DNA of 64,000 nucleotides from Clostridia bacterium (GCA_017429505.1 JAFROW010000013.1:1-64000), one strand, 5' to 3'; counted from the first letter of the stretch, positions 40,753 through 50,700 are shown. A program made the numbers and translations. Notes: generated by a model from the sequence alone, not told the origin.

Positions 40753-41262
40753 TTATCTATTAATTTTTTTGCTTTTCTTAAAAGAATAATTATCTACTTT
40801 TATATTTTCAATATTTTCATTATTATCTACATAAATATGTATTTTAAAATCCGAATTATCATCTTTTAAATACCCAATATATTTTTCGTTTAATAATTGT
40901 ATATTAGACAATATCTTATTATTTGATAATAATTCTTCAATATCTATCCATTCTGAAGAGTTTTCTTGTAAGTCAGCAGGTGTTCCATCAAACTTTTTAG
41001 CAATAAATACTTCAAAATCAAATACTCTATCTGGATATTCAACAATCAAATTACCTTTACGCTCTAATTTATCAACATTCAAAGTTGTTTCTTCAAACAC
41101 CTCTCTAATTGCTGTTTGAATAGGTTGCTCATTTTTCTCAATTTTTCCACCTGGTATATCATACCAACCTGCTTTCTTATTTGGTTCTTTATATTTTATA
41201 GCTAAAACTTTGTTATTATCTATTATAAAACATCTTACTGCTTTTCTTATTGGTTTGTTCAT
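40753..41262 (-). CDS. Nudix hydrolase
   Basis: A 169-residue protein. The Nudix box is clear at residues about 38-60: GGKIEKNEQPIQ, then REVFEET, following the order G-x5-E-x7-R-E-x-x-E-E. YDIPGGK and the N-terminal VRCFIIDNNKVLAIKYK are usual for MutT-like enzymes. They hydrolyse nucleoside diphosphate compounds linked to another group; the exact substrate is unknown. The last 25 residues are basic and Asn-rich. GATAGGAG precedes the ATG. Confidence 0.85.
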   Translation of the reverse strand: MNKPIRKAVRCFIIDNNKVLAIKYKEPNKKAGWYDIPGGKIEKNEQPIQTAIREVFEETTLNVDKLERKGNLIVEYPDRVFDFEVFIAKKFDGTPADLQENSSEWIDIEELLSNNKILSNIQLLNEKYIGYLKDDNSDFKIHIYVDNNENIENIKVDNYSFKKSKKINR

Positions 41263-41289
41263 ATTTTATTGCTCCTATCCCTTGAATAA

Positions 41290-41709
41290 TTATATTATTT
41301 TCAATATTTCTAATGTTTTTGTATCAAGTTTTCCGTTATAATACTTGTCTAATACTTGCTTAAATATCTTTTCATCAGGTGCTATAAAATTAAATAATGT
41401 CATTGATGAGCATAGTTTTAAGTTATCTGGATAGCCCATTATATCAACAATATCATTTGATTTAAGCTTTAATAGCTCTTGACAAATCTCAACTAAATTA
41501 TTATGTAAGTATTCATTATTTAAGTAAGCTTTTGCTTCTTCAACATCTTCTATTGAATAATACTGAGCTGTTTCGCTGTAACCCAGACCTTTTATTTGAG
41601 GAAATATATACCAAATCCAATGACTTTGTTTATGCCCTGATTTAATTTCTTGTAGTGCTACAGGATAATCTTGCTCTTGTGCTTTTATAAATCTATCTAA
41701 ATTTTGCAT
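41290..41709 (-). CDS. DUF1810 protein
   Basis: A 139-residue protein starting MQNLDRFIKAQEQDYPVAL. ATG 41709 stands 9 bases after AGGAG, while the ATG at 41718 touches that site. The order SGHKQSHWIWYIFPQIKGLG, YYSIEDVEEAKAYL and MTLFNFIAP matches the DUF1810 family, small soluble proteins with conserved His and Trp residues and unknown activity. It sits in the same orientation, 27 bases before the Nudix gene, in what looks like a three-gene operon (DUF1810, Nudix, hydrolase). Confidence 0.8.
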   Translation of the reverse strand: MQNLDRFIKAQEQDYPVALQEIKSGHKQSHWIWYIFPQIKGLGYSETAQYYSIEDVEEAKAYLNNEYLHNNLVEICQELLKLKSNDIVDIMGYPDNLKLCSSMTLFNFIAPDEKIFKQVLDKYYNGKLDTKTLEILKII

Positions 41710-41899
41710 CAAATTCATCTCCTATTTTTCTTGTATCAATATGTGCTGATACCATATCTATATTTATATCATTTAAATTACACTCCTATTCTCTTGCTAA
41801 ATTATCTAAAATTTCAGCATTCTTTAATTTAAATAGATATTTACTTGATAATGATATTTTGGATTTTTGTAAACCAATTTTCTCAAATTTTCTTTTTTA
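41710..41899. other. 190-base spacer, possible gene remnant
   Basis: Reading the minus strand gives only short frames. GTATCA/TGATAC forms a small hairpin near 41730-41750, just before the DUF1810 start. The stretch may hold decayed remains of the gene that ends at 41900; nothing firm can be called. Confidence 0.3.
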
Positions 41900-42103
41900 T
41901 TATATATAATATATATGTTCTTTTAAATGACCTGTTAACATCATTATAGCAAATGCAAGTATAGTAAATGGCATTGATTTTATCATCATTTGATTCATGT
42001 TTTTGGGCATTTTCATTTTTACTGCATTACTATCTAAATTTCCTTTTTGGTATTTCTCAATTTCTTTTTCATCTATAATTCCAATCCAATTAATATTTCT
42101 CAT
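41900..42103 (-). pseudogene. Short membrane protein, probable truncated DUF3267-like gene
   Basis: A 67-residue ORF starting MRNINWIGIIDEKEIEKYQK, then SNAVKMKMPKNMNQMMIKSM and one hydrophobic helix. The opening resembles the N-terminus of DUF3267 membrane peptidases, which continue with an HExxH helix not present here, so the gene looks cut short. AAGGAG precedes the ATG and a promoter of shared type 1 is placed upstream, so it may still be transcribed. A genuine small membrane protein is the alternative. Confidence 0.45.
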
Positions 42104-42209
42104 AAAACTATTCTCCTTATTTTCAGTTATATTTTCTTACCTAAATTTTTTAAATTATCAATAAATATTCATTCTCTTACCAAATTTTCTATATTTTTCT
42201 ATTTCCATT

Positions 42210-42238
42210 ATCATATCATAAAATCTTTATTTTGTCTT
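42210..42238 (-). promoter_or_regulatory. Promoter, shared type 1, second copy
   Basis: On the minus strand, AAGACA (42238-42233), 17 bases, TATGAT (42215-42210), in a context almost identical over about 45 bases to the one at 38857-38905. It points to the short gene at 41900-42103. Confidence 0.5.
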
Positions 42239-42266
42239 TAATTTCGGCAAAATTTCGCATAAAAAT

Positions 42267-42306
42267 TTCCTAGAGTGGATCACTATTTAATGACGTAATC
42301 TAGGAA
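42267..42306. repeat. Inverted repeat TTCCTAGA ... TCTAGGAA
   Basis: TTCCTAGA (42267-42274) and TCTAGGAA (42299-42306) are exact inverted copies separated by 24 bases. It may be a terminator-like hairpin for the broken gene upstream, without a clear T run, or a protein-binding palindrome. Confidence 0.4.
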
Positions 42307-42355
42307 TAATGTTAAAAATTTAAATATATCTGCACTTTTTATTTTTGCATTTTTA

Positions 42356-42597
42356 TTACGTTGAACTGGTAAAGCCAACTGCAACACCATAATATGGTGT
42401 ATCTTTAGTTACAACACTTCCAGTTTCAATCACTGCATATCCTTCAATTGTAACTACTAGATTTCTATACCTTATTTTATAAAAATAGTTAATAATGCAG
42501 AAATAACATTTGCTATTAATACGTATAAAATGATTATATTATTATGTACATTATCAAAAAATTTAGTATATACTTCATATTTTTTAAAATCTAACAA
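42356..42597 (-). pseudogene. Remnant of a small membrane protein, frameshifted
   Basis: The minus strand from 42597 reads a 41-codon frame with a membrane-like stretch (NIIILYVLIANVISALLTIF) ending at TAA 42474-42472. From about 42480 a second frame gives NLVVTIEGYAVIETGSVVTK, then PYYGVAVGFTSST and TAA at 42358-42356. Joined by one frame change they form a plausible protein of about 75 residues. The 5' end overlaps the end of the dGTPase gene and starts at TTG without a good ribosome site, so decay is likely. Confidence 0.4.
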
Positions 42598-43765
42598 TTT
42601 TATTAAAAATATCTATAGCATAATTATCTGTCATTCCAGAAATATAATAAATAATTGCCTGGCAAATATCTTTCTCGTTTTCAATGTTAAATACCACTTT
42701 ATTTTTATTTGATTCTTGTCTTTCTGCATTACAATACATTTTCAGCCAATTTTCAAAATCTGCTATTATTTCAGGATATAATTTTTTGATATGCTCTTTT
42801 TCATTATAGTACTTTTTAAGAGTGTTATATATTTTATTTAAAATTAAAGAAAAATATTCTGTGCTTGGCTTTAATCTTTCATCTAAATAAATGTATTTAT
42901 AATTAAACTCTTTTAGTTTTTTCATAAAAGAAAATGCTTTATCTGAAAATTTTAATCCTTCTACTTCATTACTATTTTCACATAAATCATAAATCAAATA
43001 ATTTATGATTATTGTATTATTTATAACTTGAGTTTTATCAATTTCCATTAAATTATGCAATTCTTCTAAATGCTCATCCAAAATTCCAAGTGTTATTGCA
43101 TCTTGTATATCTCTTCCTAAATATGCTATTTTGTCAGAAATTTTGACAACACATCCTTCCCAAGTATATGGCTTATATTGGTTTGGATAGTTATAATCAT
43201 TTAGATCAATATATTCTTCTCTAGGCTTTAAGCCATTTTCGTCTATTTCACCACAATGTGAGATTATTCCATCTTTAACCGAATAAGTTAAATTTAAGTT
43301 TTGCAAACATTTTTTATCATCTTCTAATAGCTCTATTTTATCTACTAATTCCATTCCATTTTTTTCATGCCAAAATGTTTTTCCTATTTCATCTTGAGAA
43401 ATTTTTGATAGAATTTTTTCACCTTGATGGCCGAATGGGCTATGTCCTATATCATGTGCCATTGCAATTGCTTTGGTAAGTTCAGTATTTAGTCCTAAAT
43501 AATTTGCAATTGTGTGACTTATTGATTCAACTAATATAACATGTTCCATTCTTGTGCATATATGGTCATTTACAGGCGAGAAAAATACTTGAGTTTTGTG
43601 TTTCATCCTTCTGAAAGCTAAACTATGTATTATCCTTGTGTAGTCTCTTTCGAATTCAGAACGAATGTCATTTACTCTTGAATATAATTCATTTTCTCTT
43701 TTTATTATGTTATTCCATTTTGGGTTTTCTATTGTTGTTGCTTGATTTTTTAAAATATTTCTCAC
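42584..43765 (-). CDS. dgt: dGTP triphosphohydrolase family protein
   Basis: A 393-residue HD-domain enzyme. The GTG at 43765 follows AAAGGAGAAAA. RDYTRIIHSLAFRRMKHKTQV, then CTRMEHVILVESIS and AMAHDIGHSPFGHQGE carry the metal-binding His/Asp residues and the family signature. Such enzymes cut dGTP or other dNTPs to the deoxynucleoside and triphosphate. They are common housekeeping proteins, but some deplete dNTPs to stop phages. The gene lies 14 bases after a second HD-domain gene, suggesting joint action on nucleotides. Confidence 0.85.
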   Translation of the reverse strand: MRNILKNQATTIENPKWNNIIKRENELYSRVNDIRSEFERDYTRIIHSLAFRRMKHKTQVFFSPVNDHICTRMEHVILVESISHTIANYLGLNTELTKAIAMAHDIGHSPFGHQGEKILSKISQDEIGKTFWHEKNGMELVDKIELLEDDKKCLQNLNLTYSVKDGIISHCGEIDENGLKPREEYIDLNDYNYPNQYKPYTWEGCVVKISDKIAYLGRDIQDAITLGILDEHLEELHNLMEIDKTQVINNTIIINYLIYDLCENSNEVEGLKFSDKAFSFMKKLKEFNYKYIYLDERLKPSTEYFSLILNKIYNTLKKYYNEKEHIKKLYPEIIADFENWLKMYCNAERQESNKNKVVFNIENEKDICQAIIYYISGMTDNYAIDIFNKIVRF

Positions 43766-43779
43766 TTTTTTCTCCTTTC

Positions 43780-44403
43780 CTATGGATTAATTTTTTGAAT
43801 ATCATTTATCAAATTTTCAAAAATTTTATCATCTTTATATAATCTTTTGTCATACTCAATCCATACATCACTTGCGCAAACTGCTTTATCTTTTATCCAT
43901 TCATATTCTTCACCATAATACTCTATATCTTTTAAAGCACGACTCAAATCAAAGTTTCCTTTTAAGTCATATATTTTTGCTTGAAAATCACATTCGATTT
44001 TGTCTATATGATAGCAAAAAACAGCTTCTTTTGTTTTACGTAAATTATATTCATCTAATAATTCTACTATTTCTTCCTGTTTTAACAAACCATCTGTAAC
44101 TTTTTTTACACATTCTTTTCCAAGCTTTAATTTTTCTTCTTTTGTAATATTATCTCTAATAGTATAATCTTTCATAATTATCTCTTCCAGTTCATGTAAA
44201 GATAGCATTTTTAAAACTTTAAACATATCTATATCTAATTTATATTCACTATCTATAGCAATTGCAATCATTAAACAGCCATAAATATGTTCTGCAACTG
44301 ATTCAAGTCTTTCACTAGATATTCCAATTTGTATCCACCCTGTACGTATTTTTTCTTTTAGCTTATTTGTAAATATATAAAAATTAATTATATTTTCATT
44401 CAT
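43780..44403 (-). CDS. HD-domain phosphohydrolase, YfbR/HDDC2-like
   Basis: A 207-residue protein starting MNENIINFYIFTNKLKEKIR. ATG 44403 has GAGGTG 6 bases upstream; the GTG at 44412 lies within that site. KIRTGWIQIGISSERLESVAEH and then LSLHELEEIIMKDYT follow the YfbR/HDDC2 pattern of 5'-deoxynucleotidases, though the canonical HD pair reads His-Glu here (HELEE), a change in the metal site. FCYHIDKIECDFQAKIY fits the C-terminal helices. It would remove phosphate from dNMPs. It has its own promoter and leads the dGTPase gene. Confidence 0.75.
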   Translation of the reverse strand: MNENIINFYIFTNKLKEKIRTGWIQIGISSERLESVAEHIYGCLMIAIAIDSEYKLDIDMFKVLKMLSLHELEEIIMKDYTIRDNITKEEKLKLGKECVKKVTDGLLKQEEIVELLDEYNLRKTKEAVFCYHIDKIECDFQAKIYDLKGNFDLSRALKDIEYYGEEYEWIKDKAVCASDVWIEYDKRLYKDDKIFENLINDIQKINP

Positions 44404-44425
44404 TTGGTTCACCTCATTAATATTG

Positions 44426-44454
44426 ATTATATCATATCTTTGATTATTTGTCTT
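44426..44454 (-). promoter_or_regulatory. Promoter of the HD-dgt operon
   Basis: On the minus strand, AAGACA (44454-44449), 17 bases, TATAAT (44431-44426), inside ATATGATATAATC. The AAGACA box, the spacing and the ATATGATAT word recall the promoters at 38860 and 42210. Confidence 0.6.
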
Positions 44455-44471
44455 TATTATTTTAAAATTTC

Positions 44472-44510
44472 AAAAAAAAAAGAAGTATGTGCTAGTAACA
44501 CAACTCCTTC
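44472..44510 (-). terminator. Terminator after the MFS gene
   Basis: On the minus strand, GAAGGAGTTGTG and CACATACTTC form an imperfect hairpin followed by a run of about ten T (44481-44472). It separates the MFS gene from the HD-dgt operon. Confidence 0.7.
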
Positions 44511-44541
44511 AAAATAACTATGACATAGAAAAACCTTTGTT

Positions 44542-45654
44542 TCATCTTACCTCTTGTTTAAACCTTAAAAATACCCCAAAAGCAATAAATCCAAGTGTTA
44601 TATAAATCATAGTTTTTAAGTCAAAACTTGATAATAATAATATAAATACAACAAAACTTCTAAAACTATTTTGCACTATTTCATATACCAAATTATAGTT
44701 ACTATATTCAAACTTTTTGCTAAGAGTGTAAAACTGTGTATTTATACTTAACTCATACATTTTAACAAAGATTCCTTCAATAAAAGATACTATAAAAAGC
44801 ATAAATCCAAAAGTATTTACCTTAAATATGTAAATTGCTACTACTAGAATAATAGATAACCTTAAATAACTATTTTTTGAATTATCTAATCTTTTTCCAA
44901 ACAAATATGTAAAAATGATTAAAGCTAAATTTGTTATTAAATTTACAATTCCAATTGTTTGATAAGTATTTTTTACATATATAAAAATATATAGTGGAAT
45001 CAAAAATTTTACAACATTTAATAATTCATATGACCCAAATAAGTAAATATCGCTTTTTGGAATCTTTTTAATAGTCTCAGAAATTTTTAATTTTTCATTT
45101 GTATTTTCATGTTTAAATTTTAATAGATGTAGTGGGATAATACTAATTAAAAATAGAATAATTGCAATTATAGTTAATAATTTTAAACTTATAAAATCTA
45201 GTATTATTGACCCACAGTATGCAGAAATTATAACTCCTACTTGATTTATAATACTAATAATTGAATATGTAGTTGAAATTTTTTCATTTTTTATTATTTT
45301 AAGATTATAGTATCTTCTTGCAATCCAATATCCTCGTCTATATGTTGCAAAAAATGTAGCTAAAACAAAAAGATATGCTATATTATGTTTTATAAAATTT
45401 AACAATATTTGAAGTACTACAAATGCAATTATTCCAATAATTGATAATATTTTGTTATTATATTTTTTTGAAAAATTTATAAATGGATAGCTTATAATAA
45501 GAGATATTACATTGGCCATTAAATAGTAAAATAATACTTCTTTTAAAGCAAATCCATTTTTGTATAATATTACTGGAATAAAGACTTCTATCAAGTTTCT
45601 TGAAAACGTTGATAGAAATACATATATTCCAAATTTCTTTTGATTTGAGTTCAT
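44542..45654 (-). CDS. MFS-type membrane transporter
   Basis: A 370-residue protein with about eleven hydrophobic helices spread over its whole length, a charged central loop (residues about 175-200: HENTNEKLKISETIKKIPKS) between two halves, and ARRYYNLKI near the usual cytoplasmic loop. This is the shape of a major facilitator transporter; the substrate is unknown. The length is slightly below the usual 400. Its leader is a conserved hairpin element shared with the gene at 38518. It follows the AIM24 gene by 67 bases and has its own terminator. Confidence 0.75.
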   Translation of the reverse strand: MNSNQKKFGIYVFLSTFSRNLIEVFIPVILYKNGFALKEVLFYYLMANVISLIISYPFINFSKKYNNKILSIIGIIAFVVLQILLNFIKHNIAYLFVLATFFATYRRGYWIARRYYNLKIIKNEKISTTYSIISIINQVGVIISAYCGSIILDFISLKLLTIIAIILFLISIIPLHLLKFKHENTNEKLKISETIKKIPKSDIYLFGSYELLNVVKFLIPLYIFIYVKNTYQTIGIVNLITNLALIIFTYLFGKRLDNSKNSYLRLSIILVVAIYIFKVNTFGFMLFIVSFIEGIFVKMYELSINTQFYTLSKKFEYSNYNLVYEIVQNSFRSFVVFILLLSSFDLKTMIYITLGFIAFGVFLRFKQEVR

Positions 45655-45710
45655 CTTAAATTCGATTCCTTTCTCGATTCACTCGAAAGCAAACATAGTT
45701 ATGAAAAATC
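45655..45710 (-). promoter_or_regulatory. Conserved 5' leader, copy 2
   Basis: On the minus strand, CATAACTATGTTTGCTTTCG, GTGAA loop, then TCGAGAAAGGAAT leads to the MFS start. CTTT(C)GA can pair with TCGA(G)AAAG, which includes part of the ribosome binding site. It aligns without gaps with 38746-38798. Confidence 0.45.
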
Positions 45711-45721
45711 ATTCTTTCAAA

Positions 45722-46588
45722 CTAGTTTCCTATTACTCCTCCAATAAAGCTTCCTACTGCATTAAATGCATTACTTTTTGGATCTGCAGCTTTTGATCCT
45801 ACAGAATTTGTAGAAGATATTAATGAATCTGTTGGTGCAACAGGGCTCATTAAAACTTTTCCTGTTCCTCTAAATACATTTAAAAGTCCTTCATTAGATG
45901 CTGCTGAACCAATTAAAGTTTTTGTTGTTCTTTCTACTGTAAAGTCTAGAGAAGTTGACCAACATACAGCTTGTCTTCCATCTATTTTTAGTTCTTCGTT
46001 ATTAAGTTCAACTTCAATTAATTCTTCTTCTGGAACATTGCTTTCAAGAACTGCTATTCCTTTACCTTTTAGATTAACATTAAATAATCCTTCATTTCCA
46101 AGTATTGCTGAAGATATATTTTTTCTTGAAGTAATTCCTATATCTACATTTTTTTCACAAGCTAAAAACATTCCATCTTCTATTGTTACTCCTCTTTCTC
46201 CCCACTCTCCTACATCACATAAGATTAAATATTTATATGTAGGTTCTAAAGTAACAATTCCTGTTCCTGTATATACAGGTTTAACCGCTGATTCCTTTGT
46301 TACAGCTCCTTTTACCATTTTTCCTAAAAAGTCTCCTACACCTTTTACATCTGTTTTAACTTCAATTTTTCCTGTCATCCATTGTAATGCACCTGCTTGC
46401 ATTGTTAAAGAGTCATTATCTAATTTTGCAACTATTTGACGTCTTCTAACATTCATTTTAGACATAAAATATTGTGCTGTAGCATTAAATGGACTAACAC
46501 TTAAGTCTCTTACATACTCTAATACACTAAAGATACCTTTTTGATTTGTAATTCTTCTTTCTTCATTTACTAAATTTTTAATTTCCAT
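45722..46588 (-). CDS. AIM24-family protein
   Basis: A 288-residue protein starting MEIKNLVNEERRITNQKG. ATG 46588 has GGGG at proper spacing; the in-frame start at 46666 would add a hydrophobic stretch from the leader and is rejected. Repeating beta strands with QAGALQWMTGKIEVKT, PVYTGTGIVTLEPTYKYLIL, EDGMFLACEKNVDIG and NVNLKGKGIAVLESN follow the AIM24 pattern (PF01987). The end is Gly/Asn-rich (NAVGSFIGGVIGN). The bacterial role is not known; membrane association is possible. It is the third gene after the adhesin and the sortase. Confidence 0.85.
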   Translation of the reverse strand: MEIKNLVNEERRITNQKGIFSVLEYVRDLSVSPFNATAQYFMSKMNVRRRQIVAKLDNDSLTMQAGALQWMTGKIEVKTDVKGVGDFLGKMVKGAVTKESAVKPVYTGTGIVTLEPTYKYLILCDVGEWGERGVTIEDGMFLACEKNVDIGITSRKNISSAILGNEGLFNVNLKGKGIAVLESNVPEEELIEVELNNEELKIDGRQAVCWSTSLDFTVERTTKTLIGSAASNEGLLNVFRGTGKVLMSPVAPTDSLISSTNSVGSKAADPKSNAFNAVGSFIGGVIGN

Positions 46589-46723
46589 ATTTATTTCCCC
46601 TTTCATTTGAGCTTTTGCCCTATATATATTTTTTATGTATAAAAAAATACATAATGTTAATAACACTTTTTTGTACTGCTTTTGAACTAATTTCTTATTT
46701 TTTACAAATTTTTAAAACTATGC

Positions 46724-47629
46724 TTATTTATCTATGTTCATTTTTTTGATGTCATCCCAAAAGAATATTAACAATACTATAATAAATATAATAATTGCAA
46801 TTACAATACTTAACACCATTTTACTTTTGCTATCATTTTTTAGTTCTTGAATACTTGGGTCTGATTTGTTTTCAAATTTTTTAATTTCTTGAGCATTCTT
46901 GTTTGATATATTTTCTAGGTTGCTATCTTCAAAATTCTTTTCTTCTACATTATTTGCTTCAATTCTGGTTCCTCTTACTAATAATCTATGTGTATTTTTT
47001 CTTCTAGGAGTACAAGTTACTAAAGTAATATAATCTTCATCTTCTTCAACTTTTATTGTATCTGTATCATCTGGTTCAACTACATCAATCTTGTCTACTT
47101 GGTAAATTAAAACTTCATCAAATATATGGATGTAAAATTTATCTCCTATATTTAATTTATCTATATCATCAAATATTTTTGTTTTGGCAAGACCAGTATG
47201 CCCTGCCAAAACAGAATGTGTATTTTTGCCACCTACAGGCAATGAAGACTTTTCAACATGCCCTACTCCTAATTGCAATACTTCTTTAGTTATACCTTGA
47301 TAAATTGGTAAATATACTTGAATTTTTGGAATACTTATATATCCTATTGTTTCACTTATTTTTAAAACATCAGTGCTTTTTATATTTTTTTCTTTTTTTG
47401 CTAATGATAAATCAATAGCTGTATCTCTCTCTAAATTTTCATTATATATCTTAGCATTCTCTAATTCTTCCCTCTTCTTTTCTTCAGGCAATTCTTGTAC
47501 TTTTTCGGTGTAATCTGAAATTATCATTGTTTGCTTATATATATTAATATAATTTGAGATTAAAGGAAATGCAATTAATGACATTCCAAAAATAATCATT
47601 AAAATATATAATATTGTTTTTTTGCTCAT
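46724..47629 (-). CDS. srtC: Class C sortase
   Basis: A 301-residue membrane-anchored transpeptidase. An N-terminal membrane helix (residues about 5-27) is followed by IGYISIPKIQVYLPIYQG, HSVLAGHTGL (catalytic His), TLVTCTPRRKNTHRLLVRG (catalytic Cys and Arg) and a second membrane helix near the C-terminus (VLSIVIAIIIFIIVLLIFFW). Two membrane anchors are typical of class C (pilin-type) sortases. It sits directly downstream of the LPLTG adhesin gene on the same strand, so it likely attaches or polymerises that protein. Confidence 0.9.
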   Translation of the reverse strand: MSKKTILYILMIIFGMSLIAFPLISNYINIYKQTMIISDYTEKVQELPEEKKREELENAKIYNENLERDTAIDLSLAKKEKNIKSTDVLKISETIGYISIPKIQVYLPIYQGITKEVLQLGVGHVEKSSLPVGGKNTHSVLAGHTGLAKTKIFDDIDKLNIGDKFYIHIFDEVLIYQVDKIDVVEPDDTDTIKVEEDEDYITLVTCTPRRKNTHRLLVRGTRIEANNVEEKNFEDSNLENISNKNAQEIKKFENKSDPSIQELKNDSKSKMVLSIVIAIIIFIIVLLIFFWDDIKKMNIDK

Positions 47630-47677
47630 TGTTGTCTCCTTTTTGTATCATTGCACTAGATATTACAACTATGTTTC

Positions 47678-47712
47678 AAAAGGGAATGAAAGTTTTAGCT
47701 CACTCCCCTTTT
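47678..47712 (-). terminator. Hairpin between the adhesin and sortase genes
   Basis: On the minus strand, AAAAGGGGAGTGA pairs with TCATTCCCTTTT (one bulge, one G-U pair) around GCTAAAACTT. The 3' arm ends in TTTT. It is probably a partial terminator that sets the adhesin-to-sortase ratio. Confidence 0.5.
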
Positions 47713-47722
47713 AAAATTTATA

Positions 47723-50700
47723 TTAATTTCTAATAACATAAATTCTTTTTTTCTTTATCATAAATAATAATATTAAGAAAAATACTCCAACTGCAATTAA
47801 AATGTTTCTTCCTGTTCCTCCTGTTAAAGGTAGTGTTGTTTTTTCCTTGTTTGATAATTCTCCAACATAATCTGTTTTTTCTGGTGTTATTTCTATTTGT
47901 GTTGAATTCTTTGACAAACTATATCCTTCTGGTGCTTTTGTTTCTGTTAATTTGTATATTCCATATTCTAGGTTTTTAAATTCAAGTTTTCCAAGTATTG
48001 CTTCTTTTGATGATGTTGTAGCTGTTTTTGTTGCAAAACTTTTATCTATTTCCATCTTTCCATTTACTTCTTTTAGTTTTTCTAGTTTGAATTCTGCTCC
48101 ACCTAGTTTTTTACTTGTATCTCCACTATCTACTTTTGTTATTTTAATGCTTCCATATTTTGAGTTTGTGATTGTGAATACATTGTTTTCTTGTTTAATG
48201 CTATTGTAGTATCCTTTTGGAACATTGTTTTCTGTTACTTTGTAGATAATTTCTTTTCCTGTTTTTGCATCATATTTTGGTAAGTTTTTAAATGTTATTT
48301 GCCAATTGTTGTTAGAAGTTAAATCTTTTTTGTCTATTTGAGTTAGTTTATTATTTTCATTTAAAGTATTTAACTCAATTGTTGCTTTATTTGGTCTTGA
48401 ACTCGATATTGTTAAAGTTCCGTCTGAATTAGTTTTAGAGTCTCCTACCCAAACTTTATTTACTTCTACTGATGTTGTAAAATCTGTTTTTGTGTCAAAT
48501 GAAGCTGTTTTTTCCTCTTTATATCCATTTTCTAACTCAAATATTCCTTTTACATTATTTGTGATTTTTGTTTTTGAAACATCTATATTTTTGTATACTA
48601 ATGAGATATTTTTTGTTATTGCCATTTCGTTGTTATATGGACTTGTCCAAGTGATTGTTTTCTTCTTGCTATCATATACTCCACCATCTAAGTTGTATTC
48701 TTTGCTTGTGTCAATCTCATAAGGTAATGTATCTATAATAGTTATTTTTGCTTCATCTTTGTATTCTTCATTTAAGCTTATTGTATATTTTAAACTATAT
48801 ACTATCTTGTCATCTAAAGATGTGATTTTTTCTGTTCCTTCTTTTTCTATTTTTGTGTCTTTAACTATTAGCGTATTTGTTGCATTATATCCATCTATGG
48901 TTGTAATATATTTATTCAAATCACCTTTATTTGCTTCTTTTTCACTTAATTTGTATGTAATTTCATTACCATTCGAATCATATTTTGGTAGGTTTTTGAA
49001 TGTATAATTCCAAATATTTGAATTTGATGAAAATTTATTACTACTAGTTATTGTTTGGGTATATGTTTTTCCATTTCCTTCAAGCACTAATACAACTTTT
49101 TCAATCCTATCTTTGTTTTCATCATTCCATGTCTTTGTTACAGGGATTTGTATTTTATCATCTGGGACTTCAAATGTATTTTTTATTTCAAATCCATCTT
49201 CTTTATTTCCTGTAATTACACTTGATTTATAGAAATGAAGATCATTTTGGTTAGTTTCTTGCTCTTTTACTTTGTAATCTATTTCTTTTCCCTTGCTATC
49301 ATATTTTGCTAGATTACTAAATGTTACTTGCCAGTTGTTTTCAAGATTTGCTATATCTGTTGCAACCTCCTGAGAGCCATTCATTAATTTTATTGTAACA
49401 CTTGCAGGTCGTTTTTCTGCTACATTTTCATCATCATCCCATACTTTTTTTGCTGTTATTGAAATCTGTTCTCCCGGTACAGTAAATGTATTTGTTATCT
49501 TAAAGTTATTTTTTGAATCTTCTTCTATTTGTTTTGTATAGAATTTTAAGTCTCCTTCATTTACTTCTTCTTCTGTGATTGTGTATGTTATTTCATTTCC
49601 TTTTTCGTTATATTTTGTTAGATTTTCAAATGTATGTGATGTTTCTGTAGCAGTATTTAGAGTGTATTCTTCTACTATATCTACACCTTCGCCTGTTGTC
49701 TTAGGTTTTGAAACAACTATTTTTATCTTATCTGGTCTTTTTTCATTTTCGTTGTTAATATCTTCCCACTCTTTTGTTACAACCACATTTACTTTTTCAT
49801 CTGATACTTGGAAACTATTTGTTATGGTTGTTTCATAAACTTGTTTTCCACCAATTTCTTTTTCTTCTATGTTTCCAATTAAAGAGTTGTAGAATTGTAA
49901 ATCGTTCTCATTTACTTCATCTTCTTCAACTACATAATTTATTTTGTTTCCTTTTTCATCATATTTAAGTAAATTTGTAAATGTATGTGATGTTTCCGTA
50001 GCTGTGTTTAATAAATATTCTTGTACTTTATCTACACCTTCGCCTGTTGCCTTAGGTTTTGATACAACTATTTTTATTTCTGATGGTCTTTTTTCATTTT
50101 CATTATTATTATCTTCCCAAATTTTGTTTACAATTAAGTCTATTTTTTCAGTTGGTTCTTCATATTTATTTGTTAAAGTAAATACATTATTTTGCTCTTC
50201 TAGTGTTCCACTATATACATTTGCTAAATTTCCTTCTAGGTTTTCTTCAATTGTATAATTTATTAGTTTTCCTTCTGAAGAATATTTATCTAAGTTTTGC
50301 CATTTATATGTCCAATTTTCTCCGTTTGTCTCTCCTGTTGTATTTTTTAATGTTACATTTTTTTGTATAGTATTTGGTATTGAATATTCTACTTGCGTGC
50401 TATTTTCTCCTTCAATAGTTGCCTTTAATGTAACATTTATGCTTTCTGGTCTTAATCCTAAAGAATCATCATTATCTTGCCATACCTTATTTAATGTAAT
50501 ATCTCTATAGAAATGATAGTTTGTATTTGCTTCTGCTTGTACTACATCTGTTGTTACATTTGATGATAATAACTTTGTGCTTCCTGATACTCTATTTGTC
50601 ATTACATTCTTACTATAGTCTAAATTCTTGTATACAACACTTATAGCTTTTGAAATAGCTATATTTCCTGATGATGGATTATTATATGTGTCTATATTTC

